Below, one piece after another: positions 21,919-26,372 of a DNA stretch of 26,372 nucleotides (positions within the stretch are counted from its first letter, which is position 1; each line of letters starts with the position of its first letter). The stretch is from JBHIDJ01 sp046760105. Its GTDB lineage: Bacteria > Pseudomonadota > Gammaproteobacteria > Acidiferrobacterales > SPGG2. The stretch is taken from NCBI GenBank assembly GCA_046760105.1, contig JBHIDJ010000034.1, positions 1-26,372 of the forward strand, given 5' to 3'. Under the pieces are notes generated by a model. That model saw only the letters and a program-made list of their open reading frames with translations. It made no database searches and was not told where the DNA came from. The position numbers and the translations under genes are program-made.

Positions 21919-22125
21919 CTACGAAACGTGACATCCACACTTTTCCATCATTTGCTTCATCTTCTCGACGTCCGGCATTCCTTCCTGGCCGCAGAACTGT
22001 TTCATCATGGCCGTTTCATCTTCGCTAAATTCCTTCTTCCCACAGCTCTCCATGAACTGCTTCATCTTCTCGAAATCCGGTTTTCCTTCCGCGGTGCAAC
22101 ACTGTTTCATCATCTCGTGCATCAT
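21919..22125 (-). CDS. Met/Cys-rich mini-protein made of two tandem repeats
   Basis: This 68-aa protein consists of two copies of a 25-30-residue unit. Copy one is MMKQCCTAEGKPDFEKMKQF followed by MESCG. Copy two is MMKQFCGQEGMPDVEKMKQM followed by MEKCG. Each gives the pattern MMKQ-x-C-x-x-EG-x-PD-x-EKMKQ-x-ME-x-CG, joined by KKEFSEDETA. Cysteines are at both ends of each unit, so each could form a helical hairpin held by a disulfide or a metal. The ribosome-binding site AAGGAGG lies nine bases before the ATG at 22125. There is no signal peptide. I do not recognise a characterised family; metal or metalloid binding is suggested only by composition and by nearby arsM. Confidence 0.7.
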   Translation of the reverse strand: MMHEMMKQCCTAEGKPDFEKMKQFMESCGKKEFSEDETAMMKQFCGQEGMPDVEKMKQMMEKCGCHVS

Positions 22126-22235
22126 CGTTAGAACCCTCCTTTAGGGTTGAACCCGTGCCGGTAAGGGGCAGGGTGGATCTGACAAAGGGCACACACCAGC
22201 CCGGCATGCACCCGCCTTGGGCGCCCGGTTGGCTG

Positions 22236-22691
22236 TTAAACGACTTCTTCCTCCATCAGGCCGACCCGGCGTTCCACGTGAGAGATCGCCTTGTCCTTGA
22301 TAAAGGCGGCCAGTTTCACGATCTCCGCGATGTCGTCTTGCGAAAGGCCAACGGTCTCGGCCGCGGCGAGATACTTCTCAAGGGTCGTAACACAGTTCAC
22401 GCCGAAGGCCGCGCCGATGGATACCAACACTTGCATGCGGTTGGTCTCTTCGGTGGGTGTGGGGTCGCTGTCCTGCTCAGCTTCGCCCAGCCGCGTGAGT
22501 GCGTGCGCCTGCATGATCTGCGTGGCGCGCTCCCGCACGGCGACAGCGTCGGCCACGGCCTGCTTGATTTCCTCGTCCGAGGCGCCGGCCTTGCGCACCG
22601 CCTTAAGGTGATAATTCGTGCAGGGCTTGCATCCGGCGGCCACCGAGATGCCGACGGCCGTTAGCTCCTTTTGCTTTACAGTAATAGGCAT
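22236..22691 (-). CDS. Carboxymuconolactone decarboxylase / AhpD-like alkylhydroperoxidase-family protein
   Basis: This all-helical CMD-family protein is 151 aa. I take the ATG at 22691, which has GGGAGG a few bases upstream, rather than the in-frame ATG at 22730. The AhpD-type redox motif is GCKPCTNYHLKAV, with Cys21, Cys24 and His28. A second, weaker copy of the fold follows (AFGVNCVTTLEKYLAAAETVGLSQDDIAEIV), where only one Cys remains. AhpD-like proteins reduce peroxides or serve as thiol reductants. It is monocistronic or heads the minus-strand block, and it has an FNR-like site in its promoter region. The physiological substrate is unknown. Confidence 0.85.
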   Translation of the reverse strand: MPITVKQKELTAVGISVAAGCKPCTNYHLKAVRKAGASDEEIKQAVADAVAVRERATQIMQAHALTRLGEAEQDSDPTPTEETNRMQVLVSIGAAFGVNCVTTLEKYLAAAETVGLSQDDIAEIVKLAAFIKDKAISHVERRVGLMEEEVV

Positions 22692-22748
22692 CGTAACCTC
22701 CCGGGTTTGGAACGGGGATTCTCGTAACATAGCGTTGGGCCGGACGCA

Positions 22749-22762
22749 TTGATCTGAATCAT
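22749..22762 (-). promoter_or_regulatory. FNR/Anr-like operator upstream of the AhpD-like gene
   Basis: TTGAT-CTGA-ATCAT matches the FNR consensus TTGAT-N4-ATCAA at nine of ten positions. A TATGTT -10-like box on the minus strand at 22726-22731 puts the operator centre about 37 bases upstream of the likely start, near the class II activation position. This suggests oxygen-responsive control. Confidence 0.4.
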
Positions 22763-22871
22763 ATTTTCAAGAGATTGCCGCAAGAGGCCCGCAAGCGAGC
22801 AGACACGGCACCGAAGTTGGCGTCTTATATAGATCTTTTCTAACTAGCAGGGTGTCCTCGACCCCGCCTTC

Positions 22872-24104
22872 TCAACTGCCGATGCGCCTTTGCCCATCGC
22901 CCGCAACTTCATCCGGCCGCAGCGTCAGAAGTACTAGCAGCCCTAACGCCATCACCACCCCCATCGAGGCGAAGGCCAGACCCCACCCGAGGACGCTGTC
23001 GCCGCCGGCGAGGTCCAAGATCCATCCAAAGGCGAGTGGACCCAGGAAAGCGAACGCAAAACCGAGCGTCGAGTGCATTGCCATCGTCGCGCCCCGGTAA
23101 CCGGGTGTGGCAGTACCGATAGCGCCGGCAGTGACAGCGGCCGATTCGCCGGCCACCGTGATACCGTGAACCAGACACAACATGGCCACCAACGTGTAAG
23201 ACAACGCCGACGTAAAACCGATAACACCACACAGGAGAGCGGAAGTCAGCATGACGAAGAATATCAACCGGCGACGGCCGAAGCGCATCGCCAGTTCGTT
23301 ACCCGTAATGCTGGCCCAGACGCCGAGCAGCGTCATCACCGTGGCGATGACGGTCGGACTCATCACGCCGACATCGATCCCGTGTCGCGCCTGTGAAAAA
23401 ACCAATAAGGCGACTACCCAGGATCGCAGGCCAAACAATTCCCAGTTGTGCGCGGCGTAACACAGCGTGTAGGCCAACGTGGACCGGTTACGCAGTACAG
23501 GTTTAATGTCGAACAAGGCTCTGTCAGGTGTGGTCAAATGGTGTGGCTCGCTGGGTGCAAGCGTTCTAGTGACCAAAACAAAAGCTACCACCGAACCAAT
23601 CGCCGCGATGCCAAACGCCCACTGCCATCCTAGCCAGGCGGCGATCGTACCCGACATCAGAAAAGATAGCGCCATCCCGATGCCGAAGCTCGAGGTGTAA
23701 AATGCCACAGCGCGTGGCTGCGTTGGGCCCTCGATACGATCACTCAAGGCCTTAAGGCCCGGCATGTAGGTCCCGGCGAGACTCACGCCCGCTACACCCC
23801 GGAACAACATCGCAGTCCAGAAACCTTCGGCGAACAGCGCAAAGCCAAGCGAAGCGGCTACCCCGAGTGCTGTCGACATCAGGTAAATGCGTCGTGGGTC
23901 CACACGGTCAGTCAGGCTAACTAAGAGTGGCACCGCGCCCGCATAACCGCCCAAGTAGATCGCGGAAATCCAGCCAGCCTGGGTGTTAGTCAGCTGCCAC
24001 TCAGTGACGAAAGTGGGCAACAGTGCAGCGAACGTCGCAGCACCGAGCATGCCGAGCACTTCGGCGCTACACATAGCCGCGACCAGGCGAACAGGTGACA
24101 TCAA
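22872..24104 (-). CDS. Major facilitator superfamily transporter
   Basis: This 410-aa protein has about twelve hydrophobic helices in two halves. The loop between helices 2 and 3, SLTDRVDPRRIYLMST, fits MFS motif A. Helix 1 and the first periplasmic loop (LPTFVTEWQLTNTQAGWISA) are typical of the family. The central loop around TRTLAPSEPHHLTTPDRALF divides the halves. It should be a proton-coupled importer or exporter of a small organic molecule. Its gene starts close to repeat array E and is divergent from the PcaC-like gene. The 141 bases between its end and the AhpD-like start hold the FNR-like site. The substrate cannot be inferred. Confidence 0.88.
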   Translation of the reverse strand: MMSPVRLVAAMCSAEVLGMLGAATFAALLPTFVTEWQLTNTQAGWISAIYLGGYAGAVPLLVSLTDRVDPRRIYLMSTALGVAASLGFALFAEGFWTAMLFRGVAGVSLAGTYMPGLKALSDRIEGPTQPRAVAFYTSSFGIGMALSFLMSGTIAAWLGWQWAFGIAAIGSVVAFVLVTRTLAPSEPHHLTTPDRALFDIKPVLRNRSTLAYTLCYAAHNWELFGLRSWVVALLVFSQARHGIDVGVMSPTVIATVMTLLGVWASITGNELAMRFGRRRLIFFVMLTSALLCGVIGFTSALSYTLVAMLCLVHGITVAGESAAVTAGAIGTATPGYRGATMAMHSTLGFAFAFLGPLAFGWILDLAGGDSVLGWGLAFASMGVVMALGLLVLLTLRPDEVAGDGQRRIGS

Positions 24105-24111
24105 AACTCCA

Positions 24112-24276
24112 GATTCAAGCTACAAGATTCAAGATACAAGGACTGAAAATAAGATTCAGTATACAAGTATCTGCTTGTAGCTCTTACCAAGGCAAGTTCA
24201 GAAGCCAGACACACTAAGTCTTTGTATCTTGAATCCGATTTTTCTTGTATCTTCTCGCTGGTATCTTGCAACTAAC
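24112..24276. repeat. Period-7 intergenic array E (inverted arms)
   Basis: The left arm reads gattcaa, gctacaa, gattcaa, gatacaa, ggactga, and after a one-base slip gattcag, tatacaa, gtatctg, cttgtag (24112-24180). The right arm at 24221-24276 is the opposite orientation: tttgtat, cttgaat, ccgattt, ttcttgt, atcttct, cgctggt, atcttgc, aactaac. It occupies the entire divergent region between the MFS gene and the PcaC-like gene, up to the latter's ribosome-binding site. Confidence 0.8.
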
Positions 24277-24293
24277 TTAAAGGGAGAAAACAT

Positions 24294-24692
24294 ATGCCGT
24301 CAGAAATGTTCGAAACCGGTCGTAAGATCCGTACCGACGTGCTCGGCGAAGAACGGGTCAAAAAAGTGCTGGACCAAGCTGACGATTTTAATCGCGACTT
24401 TCAACAGTTGATCACTGAGTACTGTTGGGGTTTTTGTTGGAGCCGGAAAGGTTTGAGTCATAAACAGCGTAGCCTGCTGAATCTCGGTATGCTGGCAGCG
24501 CTGAACCGCGCACCGGAGTTCGAGCTCCATTTCCGCGGTGCATTTAAGAACGGCCTGACGCTCGATGAGCTACAGGATGCCCTCATCCAGATTGCGATCT
24601 ATTGCGGCGTGCCGGCTGGTGTCGAAGCATTCAAGATCGCCAACAAGGTCATCGCCGAAATGAAGCAATCGGGCGAACTCGTGACCACCTAG
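24294..24692 (+). CDS. PcaC-like carboxymuconolactone decarboxylase family protein
   Basis: This 132-aa protein has the PcaC arrangement: TGRKIRTDVLGEERV at the N-terminus, FQQLITEYCWGFCWSRKGL, SLLNLGMLAALNRAPEFELHFRGA with His79, and QIAIYCGVPAGVEAF with Cys104 at the end. PcaC decarboxylates 4-carboxymuconolactone in the protocatechuate branch of aromatic degradation. Here the usual WG-x-x-W stretch carries an extra Cys pair (Cys44 and Cys48), which leans toward a redox variant. No other pca gene is in the window, so the biochemical role is open. AAAGGGAG at 24279-24286 is a strong ribosome-binding site for the ATG at 24294. The promoter must lie in repeat array E. Confidence 0.82.
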   Translation: MPSEMFETGRKIRTDVLGEERVKKVLDQADDFNRDFQQLITEYCWGFCWSRKGLSHKQRSLLNLGMLAALNRAPEFELHFRGAFKNGLTLDELQDALIQIAIYCGVPAGVEAFKIANKVIAEMKQSGELVTT

Positions 24693-24796
24693 CTCTGTGA
24701 CGGCACTGCGTGAGCACGAACTTGTAGAGCTTGGTCTCCCAAAGGAATAGGGCGCCTCGGAGAACATCGCCTGCCCTCAGTGGCCCGGCTTTAGCG

Positions 24797-24813
24797 TCGA
24801 AACATTGTTTCGA
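24797..24813 (+). promoter_or_regulatory. Perfect palindrome just upstream of the methyltransferase remnant
   Basis: TCGAAAC-ATT-GTTTCGA is a 7-bp perfect inverted repeat ending three bases before the GGAGG ribosome-binding site of the ATG at 24826. Its size and place suggest a repressor operator, or a hairpin that controls translation. The rest of 24693-24825 shows nothing recognisable. Confidence 0.35.
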
Positions 24814-24825
24814 ATGGAGGTACCC

Positions 24826-24993
24826 ATGAAGGAAGTAGGACGGGCGATAACGGGTCAATACGGACAAAACGATCTGATATCAAAGATCGTCGTCGCACTC
24901 CAGAACGCCGGCAAAAACATCGACGCTCTTACGACAGACGACATCGCGCCATTTGATGAGTTCCACTTCGGTGGACGAGACCACTGTCTCCAC
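24826..24993 (+). pseudogene. 5' fragment of a SAM-dependent methyltransferase gene
   Basis: The ATG at 24826 has a strong ribosome-binding site (GGAGG at 24816-24820) and encodes about 56 residues. They match the N-terminal helical cap of a common class I methyltransferase family: KIVVALQNAGKNIDALTTDD and then IAPFDEFHFGGRDHCLH. In intact family members FHxxGRxAT leads straight into the Rossmann domain. Here the homology stops after GGRDHCLH and the frame runs into an unrelated lipoprotein. No SAM motif follows. This looks like a gene truncated by insertion of the AT-rich segment that begins near 24990. The start signals are intact, so a chimera could still be translated from here. Confidence 0.65.
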
Positions 24994-26211
24994 ATGAGGA
25001 GAAGAGCGAACTTTGACATCGCTGGGCTATTGATTCTGTGCGTGTTTTTCACAGGATGTGAAAATACCACATCTCCCCAGATTGACGCAGTTCAAAGTGC
25101 GACAAACCGATCTGCAAGATATCTTGCGAAAAATACTAAAGAAGATGGAATGTTCGAGTATCGCATCAATATGGATCCCACTATTGAGGTGAAGGAGAGA
25201 TATAACGTCTTACGACACGCTGGCACCATATACGCGATGTCTATGTATTATCAGTTACAGCCTGATGACAACATGCGGTCGGCTATAGAACGAGCAGGCA
25301 GATACCTCCGAGATGAGTCCATACATCCCATATCGGGGAAGGATAATATGCTAGCCGTCTGGTCAGAACCTGATGTCAATCGAAGCGGCAAACCACTCCA
25401 GGCAAAACTCGGTGGTACTGGCCTCGGTCTTGTGGCTCTATTGAGTTTAGAGAATATTCACCCTGGATTCACACCACTCTCTGACCTTCAAGCACTTGGC
25501 CAATTCATAGTCTATATGCAGAAAGAAGACGGGAGTTTCTATTCCAAGTATATTCCTTCGATGGGAGGGCGTTGGGATAAATGGCAATCACTATATTACC
25601 CAGGTGAAGCCGCATTGGGATTGCTCATGCTTTACGAAAAGGATGCCTCAGACGTTTGGATCGAGCCGGCTGCCAAGGCTCTAGCGTATATGGCTCGCAG
25701 TCGTGAGAATAGAACTAATATACCTGCTGACCATTGGGCACTCTTGGCTACCGAAAAGATGCTATCCCTTGAGAATAACGATAAGCTGCCTGTATCAAGG
25801 GAATTGCTGATAAACCATGCAATCCAGATCTGTGACACTATACTTCAAAGTCAAACCGAAAATCCTGAACGACCTGAGTATGACGGTGGATTCTCCGAAG
25901 ATGGTAGAACAACTCCTACAGCTACACGTTTGGAGGGGTTGCAAGCGGCTCTTTCTTTTCTCCCTCCCGACCATGAGATACGGAAGCGTATTGATTCCGC
26001 TGTACCTCGCGGAATATCCTTCTTGCTTCGGGCACAAATAAGTGAAGGAGAATTTATCGGGGCATTCCCGCGAGCAGTAGACAAAATGGATCACGATATT
26101 CCAAATGCAGACAAGTTTAATCGCCGCGCAACTGAAGTACGGATTGATTACGTACAACACGCTTTAAGTGCGATGATCCAATATTTACATCTGATGAATG
26201 ACAAGAAATAG
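24994..26211 (+). CDS. Lipoprotein with alpha-toroid (terpenoid-cyclase/glycosidase-like) repeats, function unknown
   Basis: The reading frame is open from 24805, but I place the protein start at the ATG at 24994, where a lipoprotein signal peptide begins: MRRR, then hydrophobic DIAGLLILCVFFTG with Cys22 as the lipidated residue. The mature part (about 384 aa) is built of helical pairs with recurring G-rich turns, such as LGGTGLGLVALLSLE, YYPGEAALGLLMLYEKD and ADHWALLATEKML. This suggests an alpha/alpha toroid as in prenyltransferase, cyclase or glycoside-processing proteins. I do not recognise the family. The DNA is far more A/T-rich than the rest of the window, the ribosome-binding site is poor, and an attC-like palindrome follows, all of which fits a mobile cassette. 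Confidence 0.65.
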   Translation: MRRRANFDIAGLLILCVFFTGCENTTSPQIDAVQSATNRSARYLAKNTKEDGMFEYRINMDPTIEVKERYNVLRHAGTIYAMSMYYQLQPDDNMRSAIERAGRYLRDESIHPISGKDNMLAVWSEPDVNRSGKPLQAKLGGTGLGLVALLSLENIHPGFTPLSDLQALGQFIVYMQKEDGSFYSKYIPSMGGRWDKWQSLYYPGEAALGLLMLYEKDASDVWIEPAAKALAYMARSRENRTNIPADHWALLATEKMLSLENNDKLPVSRELLINHAIQICDTILQSQTENPERPEYDGGFSEDGRTTPTATRLEGLQAALSFLPPDHEIRKRIDSAVPRGISFLLRAQISEGEFIGAFPRAVDKMDHDIPNADKFNRRATEVRIDYVQHALSAMIQYLHLMNDKK

Positions 26212-26240
26212 TGAGCATCTGCACCCGAGCTATTAGGTAC

Positions 26241-26310
26241 AGCTAACAATGGGATGAACCCGGACTTGAAAAGCTAGTGCTTTTCAAGCCGGGTATCCCA
26301 AACGTTAACG
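26241..26310 (+). mobile_element. attC-like recombination-site palindrome
   Basis: The region starts with AGCTAAC (26241-26247) and ends with GTTAACG (26304-26310). Between them lies a long imperfect inverted repeat. TGGGAT pairs with ATCCCA, ACCCGG with CCGGGT and CTTGAAAAG with CTTTTCAAG around a six-base loop, and an unpaired A at 26264 sits on one side. Boxes, internal arms and an extrahelical base are the architecture of an integron attC site. The end boxes differ from RYYYAAC and GTTRRRY at one and two positions. No U-tract follows, which speaks against a terminator. The remaining 26311-26372 shows nothing recognisable. Confidence 0.35.
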
Positions 26311-26372
26311 GCTGCTTCAGGTTGGTGATGTAATCCGATCGTCATCTGTATCTGAAAGACCCCTTTCAGTAC

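Noticed and set aside
26250..26300. Rho-independent terminator of the lipoprotein gene
   Set aside because: No T-tract follows the stem, which is broken by unpaired bases. The outer AGCTAAC/GTTAACG boxes fit an attC-like site better.

Overview
The window reads as GC-rich proteobacterial DNA, most likely gamma- or betaproteobacterial and probably from an uncultured or metagenomic source. I base this on codon use and on the gene families present. Taxonomy is inference. The stretches at 19027-19860 and from about 25000 to the end are visibly richer in A/T and look acquired.

Layout. (1) 1-2900: the tail of a LivF ATPase, a YbaK-type deacylase on the minus strand, a phosphonopyruvate hydrolase (palA), a YgiN-like monooxygenase and an Asp/Glu-racemase-family enzyme on the minus strand. 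(2) 2987-7550: a tight four-gene cluster, B12-binding subunit / acyl-CoA ligase / G-protein chaperone / mutase large subunit. Three active-site residues of the large subunit (Ile94, Asp121, Gln212) match 2-hydroxyisobutyryl-CoA mutase, not methylmalonyl- or isobutyryl-CoA mutase, so I call it hcmB-hcl-meaH-hcmA. (3) 7587-9210: an enolase-superfamily enzyme on the minus strand and a divergent msrB. (4) 9460-18741: a long co-directional block, livK-livH-livM-livG-livF, then an M20 amidohydrolase, an alpha/beta hydrolase, a 2-hydroxychromene-2-carboxylate-isomerase-like protein, a phosphoethanolamine N-methyltransferase-like enzyme and a TSUP permease. (5) 19027-24104, all minus strand: arsM, two small membrane proteins, a class III nucleotide cyclase, a duplicated Met/Cys-rich mini-protein, an AhpD-like protein and an MFS transporter. 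(6) 24294-26372: a PcaC-like protein, then a truncated methyltransferase 5' end fused in frame to an AT-rich lipoprotein gene, followed by an attC-like palindrome.

How the genes may work together. The hcm cluster should activate a short branched hydroxy acid with CoA and isomerise its carbon skeleton to (S)-3-hydroxybutyryl-CoA. PalA should release pyruvate and phosphate from phosphonopyruvate. Two Liv-type importers flank these enzymes, and the one at 9460 is followed by hydrolases that could trim an imported amide or ester. This is a catabolic accessory region, but the imported substrate cannot be read from the sequence. The minus-strand block looks like stress and metal(loid) handling.

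The most unusual structural feature is a set of five intergenic period-7 repeat arrays, at 116, 1712, 17895, 18746 and 24112. Each has its own heptamer. Four consist of two arms in opposite orientation, and they sit at gene or block boundaries.
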